Shown here piece after piece: positions 8,570-18,064 of a DNA stretch of 64,000 nt. Numbering within the stretch: position 1 is the stretch's first letter; each line of letters begins with the position of its first letter. Below the pieces are notes generated by a model. The model did no database searches, was not told the DNA's origin, and saw nothing but the letters and a program-made list of their open reading frames with translations. Origin of the DNA: Winslowiella arboricola (GTDB taxonomy: Bacteria > Pseudomonadota > Gammaproteobacteria > Enterobacterales > Enterobacteriaceae); assembly GCF_025527015.1 (NCBI RefSeq), contig NZ_JAODIM010000034.1, positions 1-64,000 on the forward strand, written 5' to 3'. Made by a program: the position numbers and the translations under genes.

Positions 8570-9337
8570 ATGGCAACGCAAAGTCACCACCAGAATGTCG
8601 ATAAACAGTTTGGCGAACGTGCTGAGGCTTACCTGAGCAGCGCGGTGCATGCCAGCGGCCGCGATTTACAGCGTCTGAGCGAGCGACTGTCCACGACACC
8701 CGAAGCACGGGTACTGGATCTGGGGTGCGGGGGAGGGCATGCCAGCTTTATCGCCGCGCAACAGGTACGTGAAGTGGTGGCGTACGATCTCTCCGGCCAG
8801 ATGCTGGAAGTGGTAGAGAAAAGTGCTCAGGATCGCGGATACGGCCATTTAACCACCCAACAGGGCTATGCCGAGGTGCTGCCGTTTGCCGATGCCAGCT
8901 TTGATATTGTGATCAGCCGTTATTCGGCACACCACTGGCACGATGTCGGACAGGCGCTGCGTGAAGTTAAACGGGTGCTGAAACCGGCGGGCAAAGTGAT
9001 CTTTATGGATGTGAATGCGCCCGGCAATGCCGTGCTGGATATCTGGCTGCAGACGGTGGAAGCATTACGCGATACCTCGCATGTACGTGACTACAACCCG
9101 GGCGAATGGCTGACGATGTTTACCGAAGCCGGATTAGCGATCACCGGTGTCATCCAGGATCGCCTGCATCTTGAGTTTGCCAGCTGGATTGCGCGTATGC
9201 GCACCCCGGAGGCGCTGGTGACGGCGATTCGCGCCTATCAGCAATCCGCGGCTGATGAAGTGCAGCGCTATTATCAGTTGCAACCGGATGGCAGCTTTAG
9301 CACCGATATTATTTTTATCGAAGCGGTTAAGCCGTAA
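8570..9337 (+). CDS. yafE: SAM-dependent methyltransferase YafE
   Basis: A 255-residue class I methyltransferase. Motif I is VLDLGCGGGHASF near residue 45, followed by an acidic AYDLS and a post-motif region LKPAGKVIFMDV. The ATG follows AAAAAGGAAACAGAG, a strong ribosome site. Sequence and position after yafD match E. coli YafE (UbiE/Coq5-like group). The substrate is not known. A bidirectional terminator separates it from the convergent mltD. Confidence 0.93.
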   Translation: MATQSHHQNVDKQFGERAEAYLSSAVHASGRDLQRLSERLSTTPEARVLDLGCGGGHASFIAAQQVREVVAYDLSGQMLEVVEKSAQDRGYGHLTTQQGYAEVLPFADASFDIVISRYSAHHWHDVGQALREVKRVLKPAGKVIFMDVNAPGNAVLDIWLQTVEALRDTSHVRDYNPGEWLTMFTEAGLAITGVIQDRLHLEFASWIARMRTPEALVTAIRAYQQSAADEVQRYYQLQPDGSFSTDIIFIEAVKP

Positions 9338-9350
9338 ATCACCGGTAAAA

Positions 9351-9380
9351 AAAAGAGCCACTCCGCGGAGTGGCTCTTTT
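9351..9380. terminator. Bidirectional Rho-independent terminator between yafE and mltD
   Basis: A perfect palindrome, AAAAGAGCCACTCCG / CGGAGTGGCTCTTTT, flanked by A- and T-runs. It can end both convergent transcripts. Confidence 0.93.
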
Positions 9381-9406
9381 ATTTGATAAGACGTAACCGG
9401 CATGCC

Positions 9407-10786
9407 TTAGCTATCTGGCGTGGCGCTATTATTCACAAACAACGTCAGCTTATCGCCGGGTTGAATGCTTTTCGCGTCACTCAGTACGCTGTTCCAGCGC
9501 ATCACGTCTTTGGCATTGACGCCGTGACGTTTTGCGATACTGGCAAGGGAATCCCCTTTACGTACCTGATAGGTGATGCTGCTGTTATTGGCCAGCGCGG
9601 TACCTTTGCCACCACTTACGCTTAATGTCTGACCCGGTTTAATTTTTCCGCCGCGCAGATTGTTTGCGCTTTGCAAATCTTTTACCGAGACGCCAAGGCG
9701 TTTCGCGATGCCGGATAAGGTGTCGCCACTGCGCACTTTATAACCGCCAACACTGCTGCTGTTTTTCGCCACCTCGGTGGGTTGAACCGCAGCGATATCA
9801 CCTGTCGCCAGTGAGTTACGTAGCGTGGCAACATTCGACTTAGGCACCATAATGTAATGGGGACCGTTTGGCGCTGTTGTTCCGCGTTTGTAACCGGTAT
9901 TAAAGCTCTTCAGCTTGGTCAGTGACATGCCTGCCATTTCGGCAGCCTGTGTCAGTTCGATCTGCTGGCCCACTTCCACACGCGCCAGAGCGCGGCTTTC
10001 GTTAGGCGTCGGCAGTCGAATACCGTAACGTTTGTTGTGCTTGAGGATTTCGCCCAAAGCCAGCATTTTCGGCACATAGACCGTGGTTTCGCGTGGTAAC
10101 GATAAATTCCAGAAGTCGGTCGGTTTCCCGCGCGCTTTATTCTGTTTTACCGCTTTCATGACGCGTCCTTCACCACTGTTATAGGCTGCAATGGTCAGTA
10201 ACCAGTCGCCGTCAAACATATTGTTAAGACGTTCCATCATATCCAGCGCAACCTTGGTAGATGCGACGATGTCACGTCGACCGTCATACCACTGGTTCTG
10301 TTTCAAACCATAATTACGCCCCGTGGCCGGGACAATCTGCCAAATGCCTGCGGCATTTGCGGCTGATGTCGCGTGGGGGTCAAAAGCGCTCTCCACTATG
10401 GGTAGTAGTACCAGTTCCATCGGCATTTTGCGTTGCTTAATCTGCTCGACTATCCAGTACATATACGGCTCTGCCCGTAATGTTACATCGTGGAGATAGC
10501 TCTTGTTCTTCAGGTACTTTTGTTTTTGTTCACGGATCCGGGAATTTTCCGGAACCTCCATCTTCAGCTCGTCGCTAATGAAATGCCAAAGATCCTGGTC
10601 TTGCGCGAGGCTGGTTCCATCATCCTGCCAGCGCGGAGACAACATCCGATCTGAGTACTTTCCATTTTCACCTTGACCTGCCGAAGACAGACTCTGTGCA
10701 TGCTGGACCGGGGTGTTAGCATCATGCCTTGACGCCTGGCAACCCACCAGCAAGACCGAGGCGAGTATTATCGCTTTAGCCTTCAT
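9407..10786 (-). CDS. mltD: Membrane-bound lytic murein transglycosylase D
   Basis: A 459-residue outer-membrane lipoprotein: signal peptide ending in the lipobox LLVGC, a lytic transglycosylase domain with catalytic Glu in the ESAFDPHA motif, and two C-terminal LysM repeats (starting VRSGDTLSGIAKR and VRKGDSLASIAKR). It cleaves glycan strands of peptidoglycan, and LysM anchors it to the wall. I chose the ATG at 10786 because it gives the lipoprotein signal directly; the frame is open further upstream. It lies 71 bases downstream of gloB in the same direction, as in E. coli. Confidence 0.96.
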   Translation of the reverse strand: MKAKAIILASVLLVGCQASRHDANTPVQHAQSLSSAGQGENGKYSDRMLSPRWQDDGTSLAQDQDLWHFISDELKMEVPENSRIREQKQKYLKNKSYLHDVTLRAEPYMYWIVEQIKQRKMPMELVLLPIVESAFDPHATSAANAAGIWQIVPATGRNYGLKQNQWYDGRRDIVASTKVALDMMERLNNMFDGDWLLTIAAYNSGEGRVMKAVKQNKARGKPTDFWNLSLPRETTVYVPKMLALGEILKHNKRYGIRLPTPNESRALARVEVGQQIELTQAAEMAGMSLTKLKSFNTGYKRGTTAPNGPHYIMVPKSNVATLRNSLATGDIAAVQPTEVAKNSSSVGGYKVRSGDTLSGIAKRLGVSVKDLQSANNLRGGKIKPGQTLSVSGGKGTALANNSSITYQVRKGDSLASIAKRHGVNAKDVMRWNSVLSDAKSIQPGDKLTLFVNNSATPDS

Positions 10787-10857
10787 GTGTGTGTCAATAG
10801 TTTGCTTAAAAGACGAGCAATGATACGTGCTCGTTTTCAACAACACAACCACAAATG

Positions 10858-11613
10858 TCAAAAACGGTCTTTCAACTCGCGTAAACGGGCAAATGGTTGC
10901 CATGCCTGCTGTGGTGGACAATCGAATCCAATAACCTTTTGTAAATCAGTATCATGCGTTCTTAAAAATAAATTAATTTTGCGTTCAAGAGCCAGTTTTG
11001 TTGGCAAACTAATGTGATTTTTAGCGCGTAACTCCTTAATTTGCAGGCAGTAGCGCGCAATTTCACTATCTTGCGGTAAGGTCGCTTGCGCAAACTTCAG
11101 ATTAGATAATGTGTATTCATGGGCGCAGCAAACCAGCGTTTCAGCGGGTAACTGATTAAGCTTCTGAAAAGATTCATACATTTGTTGCGGTGACCCTTCA
11201 AAAAGTCGGCCGCAACCGCCGGAAAACATCGTATCGCCACAAAAAAGGTAAGGCGAACTGTAATATGAGATATGTCCTAAAGTGTGTCCCGGCGTAAAAA
11301 TCACGCTAAATTCGCAGTCCAAAATAGTGAAGCGATCGCCTTCGCTGACGATTTCCGTCGCCCCTTTATCTTGTGTCTCCTGCGGGCCATACACCACTAA
11401 TTGTGGCCACTGTTCGAGTAGTTTTTTTACGCCGCCAACGTGGTCATGGTGATGATGAGTGAGTAAAATCGCTACCGGCTGCCACTGATTTTGCTGCAGG
11501 GTCGCGATCACCGGCGCCGCTTCACCCGGGTCAACAATCAGGCAGTGACCGCTGTCATCATTTAGCGTCCAGATGTAGTTATCCTGTAGTGCAGGAATGC
11601 TGGTAAGATTCAT
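10858..11613 (-). CDS. gloB: Hydroxyacylglutathione hydrolase (glyoxalase II)
   Basis: A 251-residue metallo-beta-lactamase-fold hydrolase with the binuclear metal motif THHHHDH near residue 53 and later ligands in PGHTLGH and CGDT. It hydrolyses S-lactoylglutathione to lactate and glutathione, the second step of methylglyoxal detoxification. The ATG at 11613 matches the E. coli length and has GAGAGG five bases upstream; a GTG two codons earlier is less likely. It is divergent from yafS with a 43-base gap. Confidence 0.97.
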   Translation of the reverse strand: MNLTSIPALQDNYIWTLNDDSGHCLIVDPGEAAPVIATLQQNQWQPVAILLTHHHHDHVGGVKKLLEQWPQLVVYGPQETQDKGATEIVSEGDRFTILDCEFSVIFTPGHTLGHISYYSSPYLFCGDTMFSGGCGRLFEGSPQQMYESFQKLNQLPAETLVCCAHEYTLSNLKFAQATLPQDSEIARYCLQIKELRAKNHISLPTKLALERKINLFLRTHDTDLQKVIGFDCPPQQAWQPFARLRELKDRF

Positions 11614-11656
11614 AGTCACCTCTCAGAAGGCCGTGAAGGAATGAAGATGGTAAAGC

Positions 11657-12391
11657 ATGAAGCCCGCTAAAACACGCCAAATTCTAAATGCACCGAACTC
11701 CTGGGCGGATATGCCCTGGGGCGACTATTTTCGTGACGCGCTTTCACAACATCTGCAGCCGTGCCTTGGCAAGCTGTATGGTTTCCACCTGCTTAAAATT
11801 GGCAATCTTAGTGCAGAAATCGATACTGAAGCCTGCGCAATTTCTCATCAGGTAAATGTCGGCGAAAAGGGAGAACTGTTGCAGGTGATTGCCGACCCGA
11901 TGTGCCTGCCGTTTGAGTCCAAGTCCGTCGATGCCTGCCTGCTGGCGCATACGCTGGCGTGGAGTGGTGACCCGCACCGCATTTTGCGTGAGGTGGACCG
12001 GGTATTGATTGATGATGGCTGGATGATTATCAGCGGCTTTAATCCGTTTAGCCTGCTGGGAATCGGCAAAGTGATCCCGGGATTACATCGTCGCGCGCCC
12101 TGGAGTGGGCGGATGTTTAGCCAGATGCGGCTGCTGGACTGGCTGAGCTTGCTGAATTACGAAGTGATGCACCGCACCCGTTTTCAGGTGGTGCCATGGA
12201 ACCGGCAGGGCGGTAAAATGATCAGTACGCACTTACCGGCATTGGGCTGCCTGAATATTGTGGTGGCGCGCAAACGCACCTTCCCGCTGACCATGACGCC
12301 GGCGAAGAAGCAGGCTAATAAAGGACGTTTGCGCCAGACGGTCAATGCCACCCGCCAGTTCCGTGATATCCGCGATCAGGACTCTTGCTGA
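11657..12391 (+). CDS. yafS: SAM-dependent methyltransferase-like protein YafS
   Basis: A 244-residue protein of the class I methyltransferase fold, matching E. coli YafS in sequence and in position between gloB and rnhA. The usual glycine-rich motif I is not obvious; the best preserved part is the [16 protein letters not shown] region and the following strand. Substrate and activity are unknown. Its last 16 bases overlap the convergent rnhA 3' end. Confidence 0.9.
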   Translation: MKPAKTRQILNAPNSWADMPWGDYFRDALSQHLQPCLGKLYGFHLLKIGNLSAEIDTEACAISHQVNVGEKGELLQVIADPMCLPFESKSVDACLLAHTLAWSGDPHRILREVDRVLIDDGWMIISGFNPFSLLGIGKVIPGLHRRAPWSGRMFSQMRLLDWLSLLNYEVMHRTRFQVVPWNRQGGKMISTHLPALGCLNIVVARKRTFPLTMTPAKKQANKGRLRQTVNATRQFRDIRDQDSC

Positions 12392-12843
12392 TAGCCAATA
12401 TCATCAAAGGCCGGACTTCCCGCTGCGCTGCGCGCCAGTTCGTCGCAGCGTTCGTTCTCCGGATGCCCGGCGTGGCCTTTAACCCATTCCCATTTAATTT
12501 CATGGTGGCTTAAGGCGCTGTCGAGCCGTTTCCACAGATCGACATTTTTCACCGGTTTTTTATCGGCGGTTTTCCAGCCTCGCTTCTTCCAGTTGTGGAT
12601 CCAGCTGGTGATGCCCTGGCGCACATACTGGCTGTCGGTACTTAGCGTCACGGTGCAGGGCTGAGTTAACGCTTCCAGCGCGACAATGGCCGCCATCATT
12701 TCCATACGGTTATTGGTGGTCAGGTAATAACCGGCGCTAAAGGTTTTTTCATGCTGACCATAGCGCAGAATGGCGCCGTAACCGCCGGGACCTGGATTAC
12801 CCAGGCAAGATCCGTCGGTGAAAATTTCTACCTGTTTACTCAT
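12376..12843 (-). CDS. rnhA: Ribonuclease HI
   Basis: A 155-residue RNase H, the normal length for the family. The catalytic acids are Asp in [12 protein letters not shown] (position 10), Glu in NNRMEMMA (48) and Asp in STDSQYV (70), with the basic protrusion [16 protein letters not shown]. It degrades RNA in RNA-DNA hybrids. I chose the ATG at 12843 to match the E. coli start; the frame is open upstream to 12954 but that part overlaps dnaQ. It is divergent from dnaQ with 52 bases between them, an arrangement known from E. coli. Confidence 0.97.
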   Translation of the reverse strand: MSKQVEIFTDGSCLGNPGPGGYGAILRYGQHEKTFSAGYYLTTNNRMEMMAAIVALEALTQPCTVTLSTDSQYVRQGITSWIHNWKKRGWKTADKKPVKNVDLWKRLDSALSHHEIKWEWVKGHAGHPENERCDELARSAAGSPAFDDIGYQQES

Positions 12844-12895
12844 CTCTGGTAAACTTCCCTCTGACAAAACGCCAAGTCTGACATAAACGAGCCCT

Positions 12896-13627
12896 ATGAG
12901 CACAGCAATTACACGCCAGATCGTACTCGATACCGAAACCACCGGTATGAACATGATAGGTGTCCATTACGAAGGTCACCGCATTATTGAGATCGGTGCC
13001 GTTGAGGTGGTTAATCGCCGCCTGACCGGTAACAATTTCCATATGTATCTGAAGCCGGACCGGCTGGTGGACCCGGAAGCCTTTGGCGTTCACGGCATAG
13101 CCGATGAATTCCTGCAGGATAAGCCGGCCTTCAGCGATATCGCCGATGAGTTTATGGAATATATTCGCGGCGCCGAGCTGGTGATCCATAACGCCTCGTT
13201 TGATATCGGCTTTATGGATTACGAATTCAGCAAGCTGAACAGGGGGATTGCGAAGACCGAGACCTTCTGCAAGGTCACCGACAGCCTGATGATGGCGCGT
13301 AAGATGTTCCCGGGTAAGCGCAACAGCCTCGATGCGCTCTGCTCACGCTACGATATTGATAACAGCAAACGTACGCTGCACGGCGCATTGCTCGATGCCG
13401 AGATTCTGGCGGACGTATTCCTGCTGATGACCGGCGGCCAGACGTCGCTGTCCTTTACGGTGGAAGGTGAGCGTCAGGAAGCGGATGGCAGCCAGAGTAT
13501 TCAGCGTATCACGCGGCCTCAGTCAGCACTGCGCGTGGTGCAGGCCAGCGAGGAAGAAATGATGGCGCATGAGCAGCGTCTGGATTTAGTGATGAAAAAA
13601 GGCGGCAGCTGTTTATGGCGTCCATAA
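12896..13627 (+). CDS. dnaQ: DNA polymerase III epsilon subunit (proofreading exonuclease)
   Basis: A 243-residue 3'-5' exonuclease of the DEDDh family. ExoI motif LDTETTG carries the first two acids; later motifs are [15 protein letters not shown] and the [11 protein letters not shown] segment with the catalytic His and Asp. The C-terminal tail that binds the alpha subunit ends in [10 protein letters not shown], nearly as in E. coli. It forms the polymerase III core with alpha and theta. The next gene downstream is the second tRNA-Asp, as in E. coli. Confidence 0.98.
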   Translation: MSTAITRQIVLDTETTGMNMIGVHYEGHRIIEIGAVEVVNRRLTGNNFHMYLKPDRLVDPEAFGVHGIADEFLQDKPAFSDIADEFMEYIRGAELVIHNASFDIGFMDYEFSKLNRGIAKTETFCKVTDSLMMARKMFPGKRNSLDALCSRYDIDNSKRTLHGALLDAEILADVFLLMTGGQTSLSFTVEGERQEADGSQSIQRITRPQSALRVVQASEEEMMAHEQRLDLVMKKGGSCLWRP

Positions 13628-13702
13628 GTGCTTTATAAATGAGCCAAAAAAGGCTGCTGTGCTGAAAAAGCAGGCAAACGCATTTTTAACGCTTAAAAAG
13701 CG

Positions 13703-13731
13703 TTGACGGAAAATCTCACTACTATTAATAT
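13703..13731 (+). promoter_or_regulatory. Sigma-70 promoter of the second tRNA-Asp
   Basis: TTGACG and TAATAT with 17 bases between them, followed by a GC-rich stretch (GCGCC) of the kind seen at stringently controlled stable-RNA promoters. It lies about 30 bases before the tRNA. Confidence 0.7.
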
Positions 13732-13761
13732 GCGCCTCGTTCCCGACGGGGAACACAGCGC

Positions 13762-13838
13762 GGAGCGGTAGTTCAGTTGGTTAGAATACCTGCCTGTCAC
13801 GCAGGGGGTCGCGGGTTCGAGCCCCGTCCGTTCCGCCA
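13762..13838 (+). tRNA. aspV: tRNA-Asp (GTC), monocistronic
   Basis: A 77-base tRNA identical to that at 227-303, anticodon GTC, with encoded CCA. Position after dnaQ matches aspV of E. coli, a locus known to border accessory islands in enteric bacteria. Here the purine catabolic island begins immediately downstream. Confidence 0.98.
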
Positions 13839-13845
13839 ACATTCA

Positions 13846-13877
13846 GAAAGCCTGATTCAGCAATGAATCAGGCTTTC
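13846..13877. terminator. Terminator after tRNA-Asp
   Basis: GAAAGCCTGATTCA / TGAATCAGGCTTTC with a GCAA loop, eight bases after the tRNA. It may also serve the convergent permease gene, whose stop is at 13884. Confidence 0.85.
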
Positions 13878-13883
13878 GTCGTT

Positions 13884-15380
13884 TTAATCCTTCTGCAACA
13901 CCACCTTGCCGGTATAAGCCGTAGCGGCGGCTGTCGCGCGTTCATGACGTGCAATCCAGCGATAAGCGCCACCACTGAGAAAGGCGCCGATAAACCAGCT
14001 AAAGTTAGCCACCGCGTGCAGTGAAGGAATAAAGCTGATCACCAGCCCAATCGCCACCGCTGGCAGCAGCGCAGCAATCGCTTTCGGGTTAAAGCCGCCG
14101 CGATACCAGTATTTGCCCTGAGGCGTGTCGTTAAACAGGTCATCTGTCGACACCGTGCCACGTTTAATCAGATAGAAATCCACCAGCAGAATACCGAACA
14201 GCGGACCGATAAAGGCGCCGAGCACATCCAGCGTATAGTGAATCAGCTCGGGGGACTGGAACAGGTTCCATGGTGTCAACAGCACCGAACCGACCGCTGC
14301 AATCATGCCACCGGTGCGGAAGCTGATCTTCTGCGGTGAGCAGTTGGAGAAGTCGAAGGCCGGTGAAACAAAGTTCGCCACAATATTGATGCCGATAGTG
14401 GCGGTAATCATCGTCAGCAGACCAATCGCTACCGCCAGATCGTTGCCAACCATACTAACGGTTTCAATCGGATCGGTAATCATCTTGCCAAACAGCGACT
14501 GGGTGCCGGAAACAATCACCACCGTCACAATCGAAAACAGCAGGAAGTTAAACGGTAAGCCCCAGCGGTTGCCGCGACGGATTTCGCCCATGCTTTTGCC
14601 ATAGCGCGAGAAGTCGCCAAAGTTCAGTAACGGACCGGAGAAGTAAGAGACCACCAGCGCGGTGGCGGTAATCATCTGCCAGCTCTGTTCTCCGACGCTC
14701 ATCTGCTTGCTCGCCAGGGTAAAAGAGATGCCGTCGAAGCCGGTCTGCCAGACAATCCAGCCCGCCAGCGCCACCATCACCACGTATACCGCCGGGCCTG
14801 CCACATCGATAAAGCGTTTAATCGCGCTCATACCGTGCCAGAACACCAATGCCTGCAACAACCACATAATGCCGAAGCAGATCCAGCCCAGCTGCGACAG
14901 GCCCAGCCAGGATGACTGGGTCATAGGTGCCAGCGCTGGCCAGAACTTCAGGGTCACCAGCATCAGCGCGTTGGCGGCGAGGTAAGTCTGAATGCCATAC
15001 CAGGCAAAAGCGATCAGGCCGCGGATCACCGCCGGGATATTCGCGCCAAATACGCCAAACGCCTGACGGCAAATCACCGCATAAGGCACACCGGCCATCT
15101 GGCTGGGTTTCGCCACCAGATTGGCGCAGATCTGCACAATGCAAATCCCCACCAGCAGGCAGAGCAGTACCTGCCAGCTGGCCAGCCCTAAGGTAAAGAA
15201 GCTGGCGGCCACCACATAGCCTCCCATGCTGTGTACATCCGACATCCAGAACGAAAAGATGTTGTACCAGCTCCAGTTCTGGTCGCGGGTCGGCGCCAGA
15301 TCCTCATTACACAGCCGCGGACTGTAGCTGGCGTGGGCTTCACTGGCCGACGCCGGGTTAACACTTTGACTATTTGGCAT
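13884..15380 (-). CDS. NCS1-family nucleobase/allantoin permease, hpxC-like
   Basis: A 498-residue membrane protein with about twelve hydrophobic segments, of the nucleobase:cation symporter-1 family (allantoin permeases PucI/YbbW, uracil and hydantoin permeases). Family marks include the N-terminal NWSWYNIFSFWMSDVHSMG segment and NFVSPAFDFSN in the second half. It probably brings allantoin or a related purine product into the cell. I chose the ATG at 15380 because the longer open frame crosses the regulatory region. It is divergent from the hpxS-like regulator, and a shared palindrome lies between them; Klebsiella has a similar hpxSAB/permease arrangement. Confidence 0.87.
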   Translation of the reverse strand: MPNSQSVNPASASEAHASYSPRLCNEDLAPTRDQNWSWYNIFSFWMSDVHSMGGYVVAASFFTLGLASWQVLLCLLVGICIVQICANLVAKPSQMAGVPYAVICRQAFGVFGANIPAVIRGLIAFAWYGIQTYLAANALMLVTLKFWPALAPMTQSSWLGLSQLGWICFGIMWLLQALVFWHGMSAIKRFIDVAGPAVYVVMVALAGWIVWQTGFDGISFTLASKQMSVGEQSWQMITATALVVSYFSGPLLNFGDFSRYGKSMGEIRRGNRWGLPFNFLLFSIVTVVIVSGTQSLFGKMITDPIETVSMVGNDLAVAIGLLTMITATIGINIVANFVSPAFDFSNCSPQKISFRTGGMIAAVGSVLLTPWNLFQSPELIHYTLDVLGAFIGPLFGILLVDFYLIKRGTVSTDDLFNDTPQGKYWYRGGFNPKAIAALLPAVAIGLVISFIPSLHAVANFSWFIGAFLSGGAYRWIARHERATAAATAYTGKVVLQKD

Positions 15381-15459
15381 GAAACCTGCTCCTCTGAATG
15401 CACCGAATAACAAACTCTGTGCAAAGGCTATTGCAGGAACCAGGCCAGAAATGGATTTT

Positions 15460-15502
15460 TGTATACAGGAGTTTAGTTTCATGTATACGATTATCGTATG
15501 CA
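15460..15502. promoter_or_regulatory. Candidate operator of the GntR regulator (HpxS-like)
   Basis: Two related elements lie in the divergent region: TGTATACA at 15460-15467 and the imperfect palindrome TGTATACG-ATTAT-CGTATGCA at 15482-15502. Their centres are about 28 bases apart. Short GTATAC-type palindromes are typical GntR/FadR-family operators, and the site is placed to control both the permease and hpxSAB. Confidence 0.55.
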
Positions 15503-15524
15503 ATGATGTTTACCGGAGCAGGTA

Positions 15525-16244
15525 ATGAAGAGTGAAAATGGCCTGAAAACGGCTGCTGACCTGAATGATAAAGACGAGCCCATCTACCAGGCGCTGATGT
15601 CGGCGATTGTGGAACATCAGTTGCCACCAGGTAGTAAATTGCCTGAAGAGGCCCTGTCGGAGGTGTTTGGCGTCAGCCGTACCGGCATTCGTAAAGTGCT
15701 GCAACGCCTCGCGGCAGTGCAAATGGTCACCCTGATGCCCAGGCGTGGTGCACAGGTGGCGACGCCGGGAGTTGATGAAGCTCAGGATATATTTCGCACC
15801 CGTGCATTAATCGAATGCGCTAACTTACCTTTTGTCCTGGAACACTGTCAGCCACCACATCTGGCGGCGCTGGAGAAGCTGGCGCGCCAGGAGCAGCAGG
15901 CCCATGAACAGCACAATGGCCCGGCGGCGATCCGCTTATCGGCGGCGTTTCATATTCAGTTGCAGGCAATTTCCGGTAATCAGGTGCTGACCGAAATGGT
16001 TTCGCGTCTGACCCAGCGCTCGTCGCTGGTGATTGCTGCCTGGGGCGCCCCCTGGCAGCAGGGTTGTCGCTGTAACGACCACGATCGTCTGATCGCCATG
16101 CTGCGTGAAAAAGCGCTGCAACCGCTGACTGACACCATGCAGCAACATTTTGCGAATATCGTAGCCAGTCTGCACTTTGAACGCAGTGGCGAAACCCTGC
16201 CGGACTTTGCCCGCCTGTTTGGCCTGCCGGGAAGTGCGCAATGA
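15525..16244 (+). CDS. hpxS: GntR/FCD-family regulator of allantoin genes, HpxS-like
   Basis: A 239-residue regulator. The N-terminal winged HTH includes IYQALMSAIVEHQLPPGSKL and SRTGIRKVLQRL, followed by an all-helical FCD effector domain. It leads a tight three-gene unit with the racemase (4-base ATGA overlap) and the allantoinase, the same order as hpxSAB of Klebsiella. It probably represses or activates this unit and the divergent permease in response to an allantoin-pathway metabolite; the effector is not evident. Confidence 0.85.
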   Translation: MKSENGLKTAADLNDKDEPIYQALMSAIVEHQLPPGSKLPEEALSEVFGVSRTGIRKVLQRLAAVQMVTLMPRRGAQVATPGVDEAQDIFRTRALIECANLPFVLEHCQPPHLAALEKLARQEQQAHEQHNGPAAIRLSAAFHIQLQAISGNQVLTEMVSRLTQRSSLVIAAWGAPWQQGCRCNDHDRLIAMLREKALQPLTDTMQQHFANIVASLHFERSGETLPDFARLFGLPGSAQ

Positions 16245-16969
16245 TTATTCAGGTGATTAATCCCAATACCAGTCAGGGGATGACCGAAACTATCGCCAGC
16301 GCCGCACGCGCGGTGGCGGCAAATAGCACAGAAATCGTAGCAGTCTGTCCTTCGCAGGGTGTACCGTCGATTGAAGGCCATTTTGATGAGGCGATTGCCG
16401 CCGTGGGCGTGCTGGAGCAAATTAAGCTCGGACGTGAGCAGGGCGTCAGCGGCCATGTAATTGCCTGCTTTGGCGATCCGGGGTTACTGGCGGCGCGCGA
16501 GCTGGCGCAAGGGCCGGTAGTTGGTATTGCCGAAGCGGCGATGCATATGGCGAGCCTGGTGGCGACGCGTTTTTCGATTGTCACCACTTTGCCGCGCACC
16601 CTGATTATTGCGCGCCACCTGTTGCAGCAGTATGGCTTTGAACATCATTGCGCCGCGCTGCATGCTATCGATTTACCGGTGCTGGCGCTGGAAGATGGCA
16701 GTGGTGTGGCGCAGGAAAAAGTACGCGCCCGTTGTATACAAGCGAAGCGCGAAGATGGCAGCGGTGCCATTGTGCTGGGTTGCGGTGGTATGGCGGCGCT
16801 GGCCAGAGAATTAACCGCAGAGCTTGGCCTGCCGGTTATCGACGGTGTCGGCGCTGCGGTGAAAATGGTGGAGTCGCTGGTGGCGCTGGGTTTATCCACC
16901 AGCAAACATGGCGATCTTGATTATCCGATCCGAAAAAACATGACGGGTGCTTTTCAGCACCTAAACTGA
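16241..16969 (+). CDS. hpxA: Allantoin racemase (Asp/Glu/hydantoin racemase family)
   Basis: A 242-residue cofactor-independent racemase with the two catalytic Cys expected for the family: Cys76 in ACFGDPG and Cys181 in LGCGGM. It interconverts R- and S-allantoin so that both enantiomers can enter degradation. Neighbouring hpxS-like and allantoinase genes support HpxA over a general hydantoin racemase. The ATG overlaps the hpxS stop by four bases. Confidence 0.88.
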   Translation: MIIQVINPNTSQGMTETIASAARAVAANSTEIVAVCPSQGVPSIEGHFDEAIAAVGVLEQIKLGREQGVSGHVIACFGDPGLLAARELAQGPVVGIAEAAMHMASLVATRFSIVTTLPRTLIIARHLLQQYGFEHHCAALHAIDLPVLALEDGSGVAQEKVRARCIQAKREDGSGAIVLGCGGMAALARELTAELGLPVIDGVGAAVKMVESLVALGLSTSKHGDLDYPIRKNMTGAFQHLN

Positions 16970-17004
16970 GTGGATGATTCGGCTCGACGACAGGAAACCT
17001 GACA

Positions 17005-17964
17005 ATGACTGATGCCGCAGAAAAGAAAGAATATAGCTTCAATAAAAGCTATCCGCGTGACCTGCGCGGTTACGCTGGTAAGCCGCCGCATGCAGCATGG
17101 CCCGATGGTGCGCGGATTGCCGTGCAGTTTGTGCTGAACTATGAGGAGGGTGCGGAGAATAACGTGCTGCATGGTGACGCCGGTTCGGAACAGTTTTTAT
17201 CCGATATTATTGGCGCCGCCAGTTATCCGGAACGCCATATGTCGATGGACTCGCTGTATGAGTATGGTTCCCGTGCGGGATTCTGGCGGATTCATCAGGA
17301 GTTTCAGAAGCGCAATCTGCCATTAACGGTGTTTGGCGTGGCAATGGCGCTGGCGCGTCATCCTGAAATCGTCGATGCGATTAAGCAGGCAGACTACGAT
17401 GTGGTGAGCCACGGCTGGCGCTGGATCCACTATCAGGGAATGGATGCCAAAACTGAGCGTCAGCATATGCAGCAGGCGGTCGATGTGCTGGTGGATCTGT
17501 TTGGCAAAGCCCCGACGGGCTGGTACACCGGCCGTGACAGCCCAAATACCCGTCGTCTGGTGGCGGAGCATGGCGCATTCACCTATGACAGCGACTACTA
17601 CGGTGACGATCTGCCATTCTGGACGCAAGTGACCTGCCAGGATGGCACGGTAAAACCGCATCTGATTATTCCGTATACCCTGGAAACTAACGATATGCGT
17701 TTCGCCACGCCACAGGGTTTTAACACGGCCGAGCAGTTTTACACCTATCTGAAAGACAGCTTTGATGTGCTGTATGAAGAGGGTGAAACTTCACCGAAGA
17801 TGATGTCGATTGGCATGCACTGCCGTCTGCTGGGACGCCCGGGGCGCTTTAAAGCGCTGCAGCGTTTTCTTGATTACGTGCAGCAGCATGACAAGGCGTG
17901 GATCTGTACCCGGCAGCAGATTGCCGATCACTGGGTGGAGAAGCATCCGGCGCCTGAGGTTTAA
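17005..17964 (+). CDS. hpxB: Allantoinase, PuuE/HpxB type (NodB fold)
   Basis: A 319-residue metal-independent-type allantoinase related to polysaccharide deacetylases rather than to the amidohydrolase AllB. PuuE marks include NYEEGAENNVLHGD, HGWRWIHYQ and GWYTGRDSPNTRR. It hydrolyses S-allantoin to allantoate. It follows hpxA by 35 bases and ends the hpxSAB unit. Product flow continues with the allantoate amidohydrolase at 26918. Confidence 0.93.
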   Translation: MTDAAEKKEYSFNKSYPRDLRGYAGKPPHAAWPDGARIAVQFVLNYEEGAENNVLHGDAGSEQFLSDIIGAASYPERHMSMDSLYEYGSRAGFWRIHQEFQKRNLPLTVFGVAMALARHPEIVDAIKQADYDVVSHGWRWIHYQGMDAKTERQHMQQAVDVLVDLFGKAPTGWYTGRDSPNTRRLVAEHGAFTYDSDYYGDDLPFWTQVTCQDGTVKPHLIIPYTLETNDMRFATPQGFNTAEQFYTYLKDSFDVLYEEGETSPKMMSIGMHCRLLGRPGRFKALQRFLDYVQQHDKAWICTRQQIADHWVEKHPAPEV

Positions 17965-17966
17965 TT

Positions 17967-18060
17967 TCTCCCTCCCCCATAAAATGGGGGAGGGCAGGGG
18001 TGGGGGAGCTGACGACGCTGTTCCCTCATCCTGATCTTTCCCCACCAGGTGAGGGAGGGA
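17967..18060. repeat. GC-rich palindromic intergenic repeat between hpxB and hpxZ
   Basis: CCCTCCCCCAT / ATGGGGGAGGG forms a stem, followed by a second arm pair near CCCTCA...GGTGAGGGAGGG. It lies between convergent genes and is a likely transcription end point. It is distinct from the GGCGAGAACGCC palindromes seen later in the window. Confidence 0.6.
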
Positions 18061-18064
18061 ATAT

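Noticed and set aside
12844-12954. N-terminal extension of rnhA
   Set aside because: It overlaps dnaQ and is absent from the 155-residue family.
15434-15450. Possible sigma-54 promoter for the NCS1 permease (minus strand TGGCCT-N5-CTGCA)
   Set aside because: Spacing is right but three defined bases are wrong; too weak to report as a feature.
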